DNA of 64,000 bases from Glacieibacterium arshaanense (GTDB lineage: Bacteria > Pseudomonadota > Alphaproteobacteria > Sphingomonadales > Sphingomonadaceae), in NCBI RefSeq assembly GCF_004681125.1, contig NZ_SIHO01000002.1, positions 722,563 to 786,562 of the forward strand. Reading direction: 5' to 3'. The notes under the pieces are model-generated. The model was not told the DNA's origin, made no database searches, and saw nothing but the letters and a program-made list of their open reading frames with translations. The translations under genes and the position numbers were made by a program. This document shows positions 18,119 through 28,332 of the stretch, one piece after another; the stretch's first letter is position 1, and every line of letters starts with the position of its first letter.

Positions 18119-19315
18119 ATGCTCGTCGACCGCATCTGGACCAAGGCCCGCCTGCTGCCGTGTACCGGCGCGGACGCCATCGACGACGCCTTGGTCGCCA
18201 GCCTTGATGGCCGCATTTTCTATGCCGGCGCGATTGCCGATGCGCCGGCGGGGCTCGACGCGCTCGATGTCCATGACTGCGACGGCCGCTGGGTCACGCC
18301 GGGGCTGATCGATTGCCACACGCACCTCGTCCATGGCGGCGACCGCGCGCACGAATTCGAATTGCGGCTGGCGGGTGCGAGCTACGAGGAGATCGCCCGT
18401 GCCGGGGGCGGCATCGTCTCGACCGTCGCCGCAACGCGCGCCGCGACCGAGGCCGAGCTGGTGGCGCAGGCGTTGCCGCGGCTCGACACACTGCTGGCGG
18501 AAGGCGTCACCACCATCGAAATCAAATCGGGCTACGGGCTCGACCTCGCCAATGAATGCAAGCAGCTGCGCGCAGCGCGCGAGCTCGGCGTGCAGCGTGC
18601 GGTCAACATCGTGCCGACCCTGCTCGGCGCGCACGCACTGCCGCCCGAAGCGCGCAGCGCCGATGCCTATATCGACCTGGTTTGCGAGGCGATCATCCCG
18701 CTGGTTGCCGCCGCCGGGCTGGCGACTGCCGTCGATGCGTTCTGCGAGGGCATCGGCTTCACGCCGAAGCAGGTGGCGCGGGTGTTCACCGCCGCCGGGC
18801 TGCACGGGCTGCGCGTCAAACTGCATGCCGACCAGCTGTCGAACCTCGAAGGTGCGGCACTCGCGGCGCATTTCGGCGCGCTATCGGCCGATCACCTCGA
18901 ACACACCAGCGCCGAGGGCGTCTCGGCAATGGCGAAGGCCGGTACTGTCGCGGTGCTGCTGCCCGGCGCCTACTACTTCATGCGCGAGACCAAGCTGCCG
19001 CCGATCGACGCGCTGCGCGCAGCCGGCGTGCCGCTGGCGATCGCCACCGATTGCAACCCTGGCACCGCGCCGCTGACCTCGCTGCTGGCGACGATGAACA
19101 TGGCGGCGACACTGTTCCGGCTGACCGTCGATGAATGCCTGATGGGCGTCACCGCCAACGCCGCGCGGGCGCTGGGGCGCGATGACATCGGCAGCGTCGC
19201 GCCGGGTCAGCAATGCGACCTCGCAATCTGGGACATCGAGCGCCCCGCCGAGCTGGTTTACCGGCTCGGCTTCAACCCGCTGCACGCGCGTATCGTCAAG
19301 GGAGTGCCGGCATGA
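18119..19315 (+). CDS. hutI: imidazolonepropionase
   Basis: Hydrolyses 4-imidazolone-5-propanoate to N-formimino-L-glutamate. The 398-residue amidohydrolase carries the metal motif [13 protein letters not shown] near the N-terminus, [17 protein letters not shown], the LHADQLSN histidine segment and the terminal [13 protein letters not shown]. It is first in the rightward hut operon, and its stop overlaps the hutH start by ATGA (19312-19315). Confidence 0.97.
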   Translation: MLVDRIWTKARLLPCTGADAIDDALVASLDGRIFYAGAIADAPAGLDALDVHDCDGRWVTPGLIDCHTHLVHGGDRAHEFELRLAGASYEEIARAGGGIVSTVAATRAATEAELVAQALPRLDTLLAEGVTTIEIKSGYGLDLANECKQLRAARELGVQRAVNIVPTLLGAHALPPEARSADAYIDLVCEAIIPLVAAAGLATAVDAFCEGIGFTPKQVARVFTAAGLHGLRVKLHADQLSNLEGAALAAHFGALSADHLEHTSAEGVSAMAKAGTVAVLLPGAYYFMRETKLPPIDALRAAGVPLAIATDCNPGTAPLTSLLATMNMAATLFRLTVDECLMGVTANAARALGRDDIGSVAPGQQCDLAIWDIERPAELVYRLGFNPLHARIVKGVPA

Positions 19316-20844
19316 TCGACCTCGTTCCGGGCAAAGTCTCGCTTGCCGATTGGCGGCGTATCTATCGCGGCGAAACCGCGCGACTGGCCGATGGCTATCA
19401 GGCGGGCGTCGCGGCATCGGCGGCGACCATCGCGCGCATCGTTGCGAAGGGCGAGCCGGTCTACGGCGTCAACACCGGCTTCGGCAAACTGGCGTCGGTG
19501 CGCATCGAGGCCGATGACCTCGCGACGCTCCAGCGCAACATCGTGCTCAGCCATGCCGCCGGCGTCGGTGACCCAATGCCTGCTGACGTCGTGCGGCTGA
19601 TGCTGGCGCTCAAGATGGCGAGTCTGGCGCGCGGCGCCTCGGGCGTCCAACCCGCGACCTTGGCGCTGCTCGAGGCGCTGCTGGCGCACGACATTTTGCC
19701 GCTGGTGCCGGCGCAGGGGTCGGTCGGGGCGTCGGGTGATCTCGCGCCGCTGTCGCACATGGCCGCCGCGATGCTCGGCGTCGGTGAGGTGTTCGCGCGC
19801 GGTGTTCGCATGCCCGCCGACAAGGCGCTGGCCGCTGCCGGCCTCGCACCGCTGACGCTTGGGCCGAAGGAAGGCCTCGCACTGCTCAATGGCACGCAGT
19901 TCAGCACCGCCTATGCACTCGCCGGGCTGTTCGAGGCTGAGGCGCTGTTCACCGCCGCGCTCGCCACCGGCGCGCTGTCGACCGAGGCGGCCAAGGGCTC
20001 GGACACGCCGTTCGACCCGCGCATCCACGCCTTGCGCGGCCACGCCGGCCAGATCGAAACCGCCGCGACGTTGCGCGCGCTGATGGCGGGCTCGGCAATT
20101 CGCGCCAGCCATGCCGAAGGCGACGAACGCGTGCAGGACCCTTACTGCCTGCGCTGCCAGCCGCAGGTGATGGGCGCGGTGCTCGATCTGTTGCGGCAGG
20201 CGGCGGCGACCTTGGGCATCGAAGCCAATAGCGTGTCGGACAATCCGCTGGTGTTCGCCGAGGATGACAGCGTGCTGTCGGGCGGCAATTTCCACGCCGA
20301 GCCGGTGGCGTTTGCCGCCGATATGCTGGCGCTGGCGCTGTGCGAAATCGGCTCGCTCGCCGAACGCCGTGTCGCGATGCTCGTCGATCCGGCGCTGTCG
20401 GGGCTGCCGGCGTTCCTGACGCCCAAGCCCGGCCTCAATTCGGGGTTCATGATTCCGCAGGTGACGGCGGCCGCGCTGGTCAGCGAGAACAAGCAGCGCG
20501 CCTATCCCGCGAGCGTGGACTCCATCCCGACCTCGGCGAACCAGGAAGACCATGTCTCGATGGCGGCGCACGGGGCGCGGCGCTTGCTGGCGATGGCCGA
20601 CAATTTGCGCGGCGTGCTGGCGATCGAATGGCTGGCAGCGACGCAAGGCTGCGATTTCCACGCGCCGATGACGAGCAGCGGCGTGCTCGAAGCTTTGCGC
20701 GGCACGTTGCGGGCAAAAGTGCCGACGCTCGGCGAAGACCGCTACTTCCACCCCGACATCGCTGCCGCGAGCGCGCTGATCGCTGACGGCAGCGTCACCA
20801 AGCTGGTCGTTGCAGCCGGCATTTCTGCACCGGTACTGGCATGA
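19312..20844 (+). CDS. hutH: histidine ammonia-lyase
   Basis: Removes ammonia from L-histidine to give trans-urocanate, the first step of the pathway and source of the HutC inducer. The 510-residue protein contains the Ala-Ser-Gly triad at 140-142 ([14 protein letters not shown]) that cyclises to the MIO cofactor, plus [10 protein letters not shown] and [12 protein letters not shown]. The start [14 protein letters not shown] at 19312 is chosen because it overlaps the hutI stop; an in-frame extension further upstream lies inside hutI. Confidence 0.98.
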   Translation: MIDLVPGKVSLADWRRIYRGETARLADGYQAGVAASAATIARIVAKGEPVYGVNTGFGKLASVRIEADDLATLQRNIVLSHAAGVGDPMPADVVRLMLALKMASLARGASGVQPATLALLEALLAHDILPLVPAQGSVGASGDLAPLSHMAAAMLGVGEVFARGVRMPADKALAAAGLAPLTLGPKEGLALLNGTQFSTAYALAGLFEAEALFTAALATGALSTEAAKGSDTPFDPRIHALRGHAGQIETAATLRALMAGSAIRASHAEGDERVQDPYCLRCQPQVMGAVLDLLRQAAATLGIEANSVSDNPLVFAEDDSVLSGGNFHAEPVAFAADMLALALCEIGSLAERRVAMLVDPALSGLPAFLTPKPGLNSGFMIPQVTAAALVSENKQRAYPASVDSIPTSANQEDHVSMAAHGARRLLAMADNLRGVLAIEWLAATQGCDFHAPMTSSGVLEALRGTLRAKVPTLGEDRYFHPDIAAASALIADGSVTKLVVAAGISAPVLA

Positions 20845-21656
20845 CGACTGCTTGGCTTTCGGTCACGCGCGGTGACGCGCCGCTGGTCATCGGGCTGCCG
20901 CACACCGGCACCGCGATTGCCGCCGACCTGCTGCCGCAGTTCGTGTCGCCGTGGCTGGCGCGCCGCGATGCCGACTGGTGGATCGACCGGCTCTACGGTT
21001 TTGCCGCAGCGATGGGCGCGACGGTGGTGCATACCGCGATTTCGCGAAGCGTCATCGATGCCAACCGCGATCCGTCGGGCGTGTCGCTGTACCCGGGGCA
21101 GGTGACGACGGGCCTGTGCCCGACCGAAACCTTTGACGGCGAGGCGCTCTATCGCCCCGGCCTCGACCCCGACGCCGCTGAAATCGAGCGCCGGCGCATC
21201 CGCTGGCACGCGCCATATCACGCCGCGCTGACCGAAGAACTGGCACGACTGCGCGCCCGCCACCCGCGCGTCGTGCTGTATGACGCGCACTCGATCCGCT
21301 CGCGCGTGCCGCGCCTGTTCGACGGCGAACTGCCGCAATTCAACATCGGCACCAACAGCGGCGCCAGCTGCGACCCCGGCCTGACCGCCGCGGTTGCCGC
21401 CGCGTCGGGCCCGAGCCCGATCATCAACGGCCGCTTCAAGGGCGGCTACACGACGCGCCACCATGGCAATCCCGGCGCCGGCGTCCACGCCGTGCAGATG
21501 GAACTCGCGATGCGCGGCTACCTCGATGAACCCGCCACGCCTGACGCCGACAACTGGCCGCCCGCTTACGACGCGGCGCGCGCCGAGCCGATGGTGGCGA
21601 CGCTCAAGACCATTCTCACCGCCTGCCTCGACTGGGCTACCAAGGAGCCGTCATGA
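20841..21656 (+). CDS. hutG: N-formylglutamate deformylase
   Basis: Hydrolyses N-formyl-L-glutamate to glutamate and formate, completing the HutF branch. The 271-residue protein shows family features [41 protein letters not shown] and [14 protein letters not shown]. It is linked to hutH by an ATGA overlap at its start and to hutU by another at its end. The presence of this enzyme with HutF and absence of HutE confirms the two-step route. Confidence 0.97.
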   Translation: MTTAWLSVTRGDAPLVIGLPHTGTAIAADLLPQFVSPWLARRDADWWIDRLYGFAAAMGATVVHTAISRSVIDANRDPSGVSLYPGQVTTGLCPTETFDGEALYRPGLDPDAAEIERRRIRWHAPYHAALTEELARLRARHPRVVLYDAHSIRSRVPRLFDGELPQFNIGTNSGASCDPGLTAAVAAASGPSPIINGRFKGGYTTRHHGNPGAGVHAVQMELAMRGYLDEPATPDADNWPPAYDAARAEPMVATLKTILTACLDWATKEPS

Positions 21657-23320
21657 CCCGTATCGACAACAGCCGCCACATCAAGGCCGCGCACGGCACC
21701 ACGCTCACCGCCAAGAGCTGGCTGACCGAAGCGCCGCTGCGCATGCTGATGAATAACCTCGATGCGCAGGTCGCCGAACGGCCCGAGGAGCTGGTGGTTT
21801 ACGGCGGCATCGGCCGCGCCGCGCGCGACTGGGAAAGCTATGACCGCATCGTCGCGACGCTGCGCCGGCTCGAGGATGGCCAGACCTTGCTGGTGCAGTC
21901 GGGCAAGCCCGTCGGCGTGTTCCAGACGCACAAGGACGCGCCGCGCGTGCTCATCGCCAACTCGAACCTCGTCCCGCACTGGGCGACCTGGGACCATTTC
22001 CACGAACTCGATAAGGCCGGGTTGATGATGTACGGCCAGATGACCGCGGGCAGCTGGATCTACATCGGCTCGCAGGGCATCGTGCAGGGCACCTACGAAA
22101 CCTTCGTCGAAATGGGGCGCCAGCATTATGCCGGCAACCTCAAGGGCCGCTGGATTTTGACCGCCGGCCTTGGCGGCATGGGTGGCGCGCAGCCGCTGGC
22201 GGCGACGATGGCCGGCGCGTCGTGCCTCGCCGTCGAGTGCCAGCCGAGCCGCATCGAAATGCGGCTGGCGACGGGCTATCTCGACGTGCGCGCCGACAGC
22301 CTCGACGACGCGCTCGACATCATTGCCAAGGCGCATGCCGAAGGCCGCGCGGTATCGGTCGGGCTGCTCGGCAACGCCGCGGACGTGTTCCCCGAAATGG
22401 TCGAACGCGGCATCCGCCCCGACGCGGTCACCGACCAGACCTCGGCGCATGATCCGCTGAACGGCTATCTGCCGCGCGGCTGGACGCTCGACCAATGGGC
22501 GGCCGCGCGCGAAGCCGATCCGGCGGCGGTGATTGCCGCTGCCTCGGCGTCGATGGCGGTGCACGTGCAGGCGATGCTCGACTTCGCCAAAATGGGCATC
22601 CCGACATTCGATTATGGCAACAACATCCGCCAGGTGGCGTTCGACCATGGCGTCAAAAACGCTTTCGATTTCCCCGGCTTCGTGCCCGCCTACATCCGCC
22701 CATTGTTCTGCCGCGGCATCGGGCCGTTCCGCTGGGTGGCGCTGTCGGGCGACCCACAGGACATTTACAAGACCGATGCCAAGGTCAAGGAACTGATGCC
22801 CGACGCGCCAGACCTGCACCGCTGGCTCGACATGGCGCGTGAGCGCATCCACTTCCAGGGCCTGCCGGCGCGCATCTGCTGGGTGGGCTTGGGCGACCGC
22901 CACCGGCTGGGCCTCGCGTTCAACGAAATGGTCAAGTCGGGGGAGTTGAAAGCGCCGATCGTCATCGGCCGCGACCACCTCGATTCGGGCTCGGTCGCGT
23001 CGCCCAACCGTGAAACCGAAGCGATGCGCGACGGTTCCGACGCAGTCAGCGACTGGCCGCTGCTAAACGCGCTGCTCAACACCGCGAGCGGCGCAACCTG
23101 GGTGTCGCTGCACCACGGCGGCGGCGTCGGCATGGGCTTCTCGCAACATTCGGGCATGGTCATCGTGGCCGACGGCAGCGATGACGCGGCGCGGCGACTG
23201 GGCCGCGTGCTGTGGAACGACCCGGCCACCGGCGTCATGCGCCACGCCGACGCGGGTTATGCACAGGCGGTCGATTGTGCCAAGGCACAGGGGCTTGACC
23301 TTCCATCCATTATGGATTGA
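21653..23320 (+). CDS. hutU: urocanate hydratase (urocanase)
   Basis: Converts urocanate to 4-imidazolone-5-propanoate using tightly bound NAD. The 555-residue length is normal. Visible features are the NAD-binding glycine run [13 protein letters not shown], the FEHYAGN-like [29 protein letters not shown] and [17 protein letters not shown]. It follows hutG with an ATGA overlap. Its position after hutG rather than next to hutH is a local variation in gene order. Confidence 0.98.
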   Translation: MTRIDNSRHIKAAHGTTLTAKSWLTEAPLRMLMNNLDAQVAERPEELVVYGGIGRAARDWESYDRIVATLRRLEDGQTLLVQSGKPVGVFQTHKDAPRVLIANSNLVPHWATWDHFHELDKAGLMMYGQMTAGSWIYIGSQGIVQGTYETFVEMGRQHYAGNLKGRWILTAGLGGMGGAQPLAATMAGASCLAVECQPSRIEMRLATGYLDVRADSLDDALDIIAKAHAEGRAVSVGLLGNAADVFPEMVERGIRPDAVTDQTSAHDPLNGYLPRGWTLDQWAAAREADPAAVIAAASASMAVHVQAMLDFAKMGIPTFDYGNNIRQVAFDHGVKNAFDFPGFVPAYIRPLFCRGIGPFRWVALSGDPQDIYKTDAKVKELMPDAPDLHRWLDMARERIHFQGLPARICWVGLGDRHRLGLAFNEMVKSGELKAPIVIGRDHLDSGSVASPNRETEAMRDGSDAVSDWPLLNALLNTASGATWVSLHHGGGVGMGFSQHSGMVIVADGSDDAARRLGRVLWNDPATGVMRHADAGYAQAVDCAKAQGLDLPSIMD

Positions 23321-23325
23321 ATAAG

Positions 23326-23895
23326 ATGGTGCAATTGTTACATCCCCATGAATATCGCCCCATGCCCTGGCGCAATGGCGGCGGCGTGACGCATGAAATC
23401 CATGCGGCACCCAGCACGCATGACGATCATGATTTCGACTGGCGCGCCAGCATCGCCGTTGTCGATGTCGATATGCCGTTTTCCGAATACCCCGGTGTCG
23501 ACCGCAGCCTCGCGCTGCTCGGTGACGGCGGCGTGTCGATGGTCCACAACCGCGTCGGCGTCGCGATGACGCCGCACTCGCCGCCGTTCACCTTCGCGGG
23601 TGAGGACGACGTCGAAATGGCCGTCGCCGACAAGCCGGTGCTGGTTTTCAATCTGATGAGCCGGCGCGGCGTCAAGCATTCGCTCAGCCGCAAGACCTGC
23701 TCGCCCGAAACGCGCTTCGGCCGCACCGACAAGACGCAACTGCTGTTCGCCCTCGAAGACGATCACCTGATCGTCGACGGCGTCCCGCGCCCGCGCCACA
23801 GCAGCGTCGTCATCAAACCCCACGGCCACGGCGGCCCCGACCTCGATATCGCGTTCGCCGGTCACGGGCCGGTGCTACACGCCGAGATTCACTAG
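23326..23895 (+). CDS. hutD: HutD family protein
   Basis: A cupin-fold protein of the HutD family, proposed in pseudomonads to limit hut operon overactivity; its molecular role is not settled. The protein of about 189 residues starts MVQLLHPHEYRPMPWRNGGG, with the conserved PWRNGGG and FSEYPGVDRSLALLGD. A TTG at 23317 overlapping the hutU stop would add three residues; ATG 23326 is preferred. It is the last gene of the hut run, and a palindromic repeat arm begins 10 bases after its stop. Confidence 0.93.
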   Translation: MVQLLHPHEYRPMPWRNGGGVTHEIHAAPSTHDDHDFDWRASIAVVDVDMPFSEYPGVDRSLALLGDGGVSMVHNRVGVAMTPHSPPFTFAGEDDVEMAVADKPVLVFNLMSRRGVKHSLSRKTCSPETRFGRTDKTQLLFALEDDHLIVDGVPRPRHSSVVIKPHGHGGPDLDIAFAGHGPVLHAEIH

Positions 23896-23963
23896 ATTTT
23901 TCAAGGGCCTCCGGCGGGCAGGGCCTTGGCCCTGCACCCGATTTTTTAGGGGTGTCGCTGCAT

Positions 23964-23990
23964 AGCTGCCTGTCAGCTAGCGACCCCATT
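23964..23990 (+). repeat. 27-bp direct repeat, left copy
   Basis: Begins AGCTGCCTGTCAGCTAGC and ends GACCCCATT. It matches 24733-24759 at 26 of 27 positions in the same orientation, and contains the palindrome GCTAGC overlapping AGCT. The two copies bracket both small ORFs of the block. Confidence 0.85.
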
Positions 23991-24017
23991 GCGGACATAT
24001 CGCGTACAATGATGAGC

Positions 24018-24323
24018 CTATTTACGTGCGTGAAAATATCCGATCAGCCATCTCCAAGCTCTGAAGACTGGTTCGAGTATCAGAGAGAGGGCCAGCAGCA
24101 CCCAACTGAACCGAGACTCCCAGTAGTTCATCAGCTTTTGGGTGGCTGTCGCGCAGTAGGTGATACCTTTCACCTCGATGGTAACAAAGTTTATCGGGCA
24201 AGGTGGGTTGAGAGTATGCGGCCCGGATGTAAACTGGACCGCATGCCACCCGATCAGTATCGCGATAGCAAATAGCCCGAGGCTGACCAACGTTACCCAA
24301 TTAGGCACTACAGAACGGTCCAT
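24018..24323 (-). CDS. 101-residue predicted membrane protein (hypothetical)
   Basis: Unrecognised protein starting MDRSVVPNWV with two hydrophobic segments (about residues 9-30, VTLVSLGLFAIAILIGW, and 73-95, WVLLALSLILEPVF) separated by a Cys- and Thr-containing loop (ITYCATATQK), ending in a basic FHARK. Codon use is much less G/C-biased than in flanking genes, consistent with transfer. It sits in the AT-richer block between direct repeats, leftward like its neighbour. It could be non-functional. Confidence 0.5.
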   Translation of the reverse strand: MDRSVVPNWVTLVSLGLFAIAILIGWHAVQFTSGPHTLNPPCPINFVTIEVKGITYCATATQKLMNYWESRFSWVLLALSLILEPVFRAWRWLIGYFHARK

Positions 24324-24417
24324 ATTGCAGATATACCACCATAATGTTCACTTGGTTAGGCCGGGTCACCCCGTAGTCGTCATTCGTAAATGACTGACCA
24401 AATGTGTAAGCTGCCGT

Positions 24418-24672
24418 CTAGGTATGGCGCTTTGCAATTGCCAAAACCCAAGCAATTGCGGGCAACATGATCAGAAGTGGCCATTCGTTAGCATCTGATA
24501 TGCCCATAGATTTGAGGATCATCTGCCCAAAAATAATCGCGCCGACTGTACCGAGAGCAAAGGTCGCTATCAGTGCGAACCCTTTCCAGTGGCATGGCAT
24601 ATAAGACCATAGAACTTTCTCAAACCATATCTCGCGGTTCAATTTCAGGCCTTCTATCCAAATAGTGCACAA
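24418..24672 (-). CDS. 84-residue predicted membrane protein (hypothetical)
   Basis: Unrecognised protein with a Trp-rich N-terminal part (REIWFEKVLWSYMPCHWKG) and two hydrophobic helices (ALIATFALGTVGAIIFGQ and PLLIMLPAIAWVLAI), ending AKRHT. The frame opens with TTG at 24672; ATG at 24600 would give a 60-residue two-helix protein instead. Base composition again differs from the neighbours. It is 94 bases upstream of the 101-residue ORF on the same strand, so the two may be co-transcribed. Confidence 0.45.
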   Translation of the reverse strand: MCTIWIEGLKLNREIWFEKVLWSYMPCHWKGFALIATFALGTVGAIIFGQMILKSMGISDANEWPLLIMLPAIAWVLAIAKRHT

Positions 24673-24732
24673 ACGAATTTACCTTGATGGGCGCAATCGT
24701 TCAATGTCTGCATCGAGCATTTTTGCTTTGAA

Positions 24733-24759
24733 AGCTGCCTGTCAGCTAGCCACCCCATT
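24733..24759 (+). repeat. 27-bp direct repeat, right copy
   Basis: Same sequence as 23964-23990 except C for G at the nineteenth base (CACCCCATT instead of GACCCCATT). It lies 20 bases inside the right palindromic arm. Confidence 0.85.
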
Positions 24760-24814
24760 CCAGTCATTCCAAAACAATCGGGTGCAGGCCTCAGGCCTGC
24801 CCGCCGGAGGCTCT

Positions 24815-25117
24815 TCAGGGATTCGCCCGCAGATGGTCGGCGATTTCGTCGAAGAAGCGTTCGAGGTTGTGGATGACGTTGACCTTGAACTCGTAGTTCA
24901 CCTCCGGCGATGACGAGTCGATGATTTTCGATTCATCGACCTTTTCGGTGTAGAGCCCGGCGAGCGTTTCGACATAGGCGGGGGTCAGGTCGATCTGCTT
25001 CATTTCGTGGAGGATGCGCAGCTGGATGATCATCATCTGGCGCACCAGGATTTCGAGCGCGGTGATGCGCGCGACGGTGGCGACCGGATCGAGCTGGATT
25101 TCTTCGTCTTCTTCCAT
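24815..25117 (-). CDS. conserved small acidic protein, unknown function
   Basis: A 100-residue protein starting MEEDEEIQLDPVATVARI. It is predicted mostly helical, with ARITALEILVRQMMIIQLRI followed by polar helices and a C-terminal FFDEIADHLRANP; no signal peptide or membrane segment. The frame is open to 25321, but the acidic start preceded on its strand by TCCGGAGGCAGCC supports 25117. The stop lies 2 bases past the palindromic repeat arm. It is divergent from the epimerase. No family was recognised. Confidence 0.75.
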   Translation of the reverse strand: MEEDEEIQLDPVATVARITALEILVRQMMIIQLRILHEMKQIDLTPAYVETLAGLYTEKVDESKIIDSSSPEVNYEFKVNVIHNLERFFDEIADHLRANP

Positions 25118-25181
25118 GGCTGCCTCCGGATTTGGTGAGCGCAGTCTAGCGCAGGCGCGGGCGGCCCGATAGACGTTTGCC

Positions 25182-26162
25182 ATGACCATACAGCTTTCCG
25201 TGCGCATCGAACGCTTTCCGGTGCGCGGTGCTTTCACCATTTCGCGCGGTGCCAAGACACATGTCGATGTCGTGGTGGCGGAAATCGATGACGGGGCGTT
25301 GCGCGGGCGCGGCGAGGCCACCGCGATCTATTACCGCGGCGAGACGGCCGAGAGCGTGGCGGCGGCGGTCGCGGCGCAGGCCGATGCGGTGGCCGGCGGT
25401 GCGTCGCGGGCTGACCTGCTGACGTTGATGCCGCCGGGCGCGGCGCGCAACGCCGTCGATGCGGCGCTGTGGGATCTGGAGGCGAAGGCGTCGGGGCTGC
25501 CGGTGTGGCAGACGCTGGGGTTGCCGCAGCCGCGGCCGCTGCTCACCGCCTACACGATCAGCCTTGGCGAGCCCGGCGTCATGGAGGCGGCGGCGCGGGC
25601 GGCGGGCGGTTATGAACTGCTCAAGCTGAAACTGTCGGGGGAGGGCGATGTCGAGCGCGTCGCTGCCGTCCGGCGCGGCGCACCGCATGCGCGGCTGGTC
25701 GTCGATGCCAATGAGGCCTGGGGCGATCAGGATATCGAGGCGCTGTCGCACACGATGGCGGGCTTGCGCGTCGAGCTGATCGAGCAGCCGGTGCCGCATG
25801 GGCAGGATGCCTTGCTCGACGGGGTGAAGTCGGCGGTGCCGCTGTGCGCCGACGAAAGCGTCCATGACCGCGCCAGTCTCGACGTCGTTATCGGCCGCTA
25901 CCGCTTCATCAACATCAAGCTCGACAAGGCCGGCGGGCTGACCGAGGGCCATGCGCTGGCGCACGCCGCGAAACTGCGCGGGATTGGCATCATGACGGGG
26001 TGCATGCTGTCGACGTCGCTCGGCGTCGCGCCGGCATTCTATGTCGGGATGCAGAGCCAGTTCGTCGATCTCGACGGGCCGCTGCTGATCGAGGACCGGC
26101 CGGCGGGCATCGCGTTTTCGGGCGGCGAGATGTCGCCGCCCGAACGCGAATTGTGGGGTTAA
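25182..26162 (+). CDS. dipeptide epimerase (L-Ala-D/L-Glu epimerase-like, enolase superfamily)
   Basis: A 326-residue enolase-superfamily enzyme of the muconate-lactonising subgroup. The catalytic layout is visible in order: LLKLKLSG (KxK base), VVDANEAW (metal Asp), ELIEQPVP (metal Glu), CADESVHD (metal Asp) and NIKLDKAGGL (second Lys). Close families epimerise dipeptides such as L-Ala-D-Glu from murein recycling; specificity for other dipeptides is possible. The gene is monocistronic and convergent with the exported protein downstream. Confidence 0.88.
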   Translation: MTIQLSVRIERFPVRGAFTISRGAKTHVDVVVAEIDDGALRGRGEATAIYYRGETAESVAAAVAAQADAVAGGASRADLLTLMPPGAARNAVDAALWDLEAKASGLPVWQTLGLPQPRPLLTAYTISLGEPGVMEAAARAAGGYELLKLKLSGEGDVERVAAVRRGAPHARLVVDANEAWGDQDIEALSHTMAGLRVELIEQPVPHGQDALLDGVKSAVPLCADESVHDRASLDVVIGRYRFINIKLDKAGGLTEGHALAHAAKLRGIGIMTGCMLSTSLGVAPAFYVGMQSQFVDLDGPLLIEDRPAGIAFSGGEMSPPERELWG

Positions 26163-26165
26163 GGC

Positions 26166-26711
26166 TTACTTCGCCAGCGCCGCAGCTTGCGACTGGAGCT
26201 GCAGGATCGGCAGGCCCGAAGCGAGCTTGAGGTCGATCAGCATCTGCAGGCGACGGTCGATCTGGAAGAAGGTGGCGGTCTTGACGCCCGGCAGCACCTT
26301 GCCGACGATCGGCACATACTTGGCACGCAGCGACGTCACCTTGACGTCGACAGCGAGCCAGCGCGTGATGAAGCTGGTGGCGCCCTTGTCGTCATACTTG
26401 CCGAAGGTGTTCACATATTCGGCGATCAGCGCGTACTTTTCGTCGTTGATGACGGTGAGTTCGGCGACATACTTGTCATAGATCGGCCAGAACTTGGTAG
26501 CTTCGGCGTCGGTCAGCACGAGCGTTTCGGCAACCATTTGCTTGCGGGTCGAACGCAGTTCGGTGCGCAGGCCTTCGAGGTCGGCGGCGGTGAGCGGCGC
26601 GTCGGCGCTGGCGGCAGCGGTGGTCGTCGGTGCGGCGGTCTGGGCGCTGACCGGGGCGAAGGTCAACGTGGTGGCGGCGAGCAGTGCTGCGGCGATGAGC
26701 TTGATTTGCAT
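26166..26711 (-). CDS. exported helical protein of unknown function
   Basis: A 181-residue protein with signal peptide MQIKLIAAALLAATTLTFAP, a Thr/Ala-rich linker and then a helical region (GLRTELRSTRKQMVAETLVL, with FWPIYDKYVAELTVIND). The FWPIYDKY stretch and helical hairpin layout resemble small periplasmic helical proteins of the Spy/CpxP kind only in general shape, so no function is given. The start at 26711 precedes the signal peptide; the longer open frame upstream lies in repeat DNA. Confidence 0.82.
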   Translation of the reverse strand: MQIKLIAAALLAATTLTFAPVSAQTAAPTTTAAASADAPLTAADLEGLRTELRSTRKQMVAETLVLTDAEATKFWPIYDKYVAELTVINDEKYALIAEYVNTFGKYDDKGATSFITRWLAVDVKVTSLRAKYVPIVGKVLPGVKTATFFQIDRRLQMLIDLKLASGLPILQLQSQAAALAK

Positions 26712-26846
26712 CGAGGGGCTTCCCTTTGGATTGGCGTGCAGCGGAGGTGCTGCGGGCCCAAGGGTGCCTGGTCTGGTTGTGTGCCGCCCCCGGACGCGGA
26801 TTGCCCTAGCGGGATGCACCGTTTGGCGCAAGATGTGTTGGAGATT

Positions 26847-26990
26847 CCTCCCCTTTGGGGGGAGGGCGACTCGGCGTCCTCGCCGAGCGGGGTGGGGGTG
26901 CGGATGGTGAAGGCGTGCGGTGCGCTGACCTTGGGTACCCCCACCCCGCTCAGCTGCGCTGAGTCGCCCTCCCCGCAAGGGGGAGGGGGA
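26847..26990. repeat. second repeat family, copy 1 (inverted pair)
   Basis: Left part CTCCCC...GGGGAGGGCGACTCG followed by CGAGCGGGGTGGGGGT; right part is the inverse, CCCCCACCCCGCTC then GAGTCGCCCTCCCC. The same inverted pair occurs at 32464-32643. It fills the 419-base gap 26712-27130 together with the third repeat; nothing else was seen there. Confidence 0.8.
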
Positions 26991-26997
26991 GTAAGTA

Positions 26998-27119
26998 AGG
27001 GCGTCGTGGCAAAGCCACGCCGTGGGACGCGTTCGGCGGGATTTACCCGCCGCCCCGCCGGCCGGGCTTGACGCGAGTCCGCGCCTCATCTGCGATTGCG
27101 AAGGGCAATCCCCGATTAG
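26998..27119. repeat. third repeat family, copy 1
   Basis: Starts GGGCGTCGTGGCAAAGCCAC, contains the small hairpin CGTGGC/GCCACG, then CCGCCCCGCCGGCCGGGC and a degenerate tail around GCGATTGCGAAGGGCAATC. The segment at 61246-61385 is the same unit in the opposite orientation. Confidence 0.7.
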
Positions 27120-27130
27120 GCGCTGGCCGC

Positions 27131-28306
27131 TTACAAGACCTCGAAGAGTCCCGCCGCACCCATACCGCCACCAACACACATGGTGACGACGACATACTTC
27201 ACCCCACGGCGCTTGCCTTCGATCAGCGCATGGCCAGTGAGGCGCGAGCCGCTCATGCCGAACGGGTGGCCGATCGAGATGCCGCCGCCGTTGACGTTGA
27301 GCTTGGCGTGGTCGATGCCGAGCTTGTCGGCGCAGTAGAGGACCTGCACGGCGAAGGCTTCGTTGAGCTCCCAAAGCCCGATGTCATCGATCTTGAGGCC
27401 GTACTGCTTCAAAAGCTTCGGAATGGCATAGACCGGGCCGATGCCCATTTCGTCGGGTTCGAGACCGGCGACCGCCATGCCGCGATAGGCGCCGAGCGGC
27501 TGCAGGCCGCGACGGGCAGCTTCGCCGGCTTCCATCAGCACGCAGGCGCTCGATGCGTCCGACAGCTGGCTGGCATTGCCGGCCGTGATGCAGCCGCCTT
27601 CGATGACCGGCGACAGGCCCTTGAGGCCGGCCAGCGTGGTTTCGGGGCGGTTGCCTTCGTCCTTGGTCAGCGTGACGTCGTGATAGGTGACTTCCTTGGT
27701 CTCCTTGTTGGTCATCGCCATCTTGCTCGGCAGCGGCACGATTTCATCGTCGAACTTGCCGGCCTGCTGCGCGGCAGCGGTGCGCATCTGCGATTCGAAG
27801 CTGTATTCATCCTGGCGGTCGCGGCTGACGTTGTAGCGCTTGGCGACGATTTCGGCGGTCTGCAGCATCGGCATGTGGATGGCGGGGTGCATCGCCACCA
27901 GCTCGGGGTCGGCGCCGTTGTTCATGCGGGCGTTCATGATCATCGAGATCGAATCGACGCCGCCGCCGACGCAGATCTGCATGCCGTCGACGATGATCTG
28001 CTTGGCCGCCGTGGCAATCGCCATCAGCCCCGAAGCGCACTGGCGGTCGAGCGACTGGCCGGCCACCGAAACCGGCAGGCCGGCGCGAAGCAGCGCCAGG
28101 CGGGCGATGTTGCCGCCCTGGACGCCCTGCTGAAGCGCGGCACCGAAGACCACGTCATCGACTTCGGCACCTTCGATGCCGGCACGCTTGACGGCGTGGG
28201 CGATCGAGTGGCCGGCAAGCGTCGGCGACGGGGTGGCGTTGAACGCGCCGCGATGGGCCTTGCCGATCGGGGTACGCGCGGTGGAAACGATGACGGCTTC
28301 ACGCAT
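27131..28306 (-). CDS. acetyl-CoA acetyltransferase (thiolase)
   Basis: A 391-residue thiolase. Catalytic residues are visible: C90 in [10 protein letters not shown]347 in [11 protein letters not shown] and C377 in [10 protein letters not shown]. Thiolases either condense two acetyl-CoA or cleave 3-ketoacyl-CoA; the sequence alone does not decide. It is the last gene of a leftward run maoC - CMD protein - thiolase, a set that suits a short beta-oxidation-like or acyl-CoA degradation route. Confidence 0.95.
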   Translation of the reverse strand: MREAVIVSTARTPIGKAHRGAFNATPSPTLAGHSIAHAVKRAGIEGAEVDDVVFGAALQQGVQGGNIARLALLRAGLPVSVAGQSLDRQCASGLMAIATAAKQIIVDGMQICVGGGVDSISMIMNARMNNGADPELVAMHPAIHMPMLQTAEIVAKRYNVSRDRQDEYSFESQMRTAAAQQAGKFDDEIVPLPSKMAMTNKETKEVTYHDVTLTKDEGNRPETTLAGLKGLSPVIEGGCITAGNASQLSDASSACVLMEAGEAARRGLQPLGAYRGMAVAGLEPDEMGIGPVYAIPKLLKQYGLKIDDIGLWELNEAFAVQVLYCADKLGIDHAKLNVNGGGISIGHPFGMSGSRLTGHALIEGKRRGVKYVVVTMCVGGGMGAAGLFEVL

Positions 28307-28332
28307 GGAAATAATCCTTCAAAAATCTTGGT

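Larger units (their letters stand above)
23905..24813. mobile_element. palindromic repeat pair split by a foreign-looking 839-bp block
   Basis: Arms 23905-23940 and 24780-24813 are the two inverted halves of the local repeat family, which elsewhere are 6-60 bases apart. Here 839 bases separate them. The inserted DNA is clearly richer in A/T than its surroundings, carries 27-base direct repeats near both ends (23964-23990 and 24733-24759, one mismatch) and two small leftward ORFs for membrane proteins. No transposase or integrase is inside. The block may be a passively moved cassette or an insertion into an existing repeat. Confidence 0.6.

Noticed and set aside
21566-22978. A 470-codon open frame opposite hutU
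   Set aside because: Complement of urocanase; composition typical of antisense frames in high-GC DNA.
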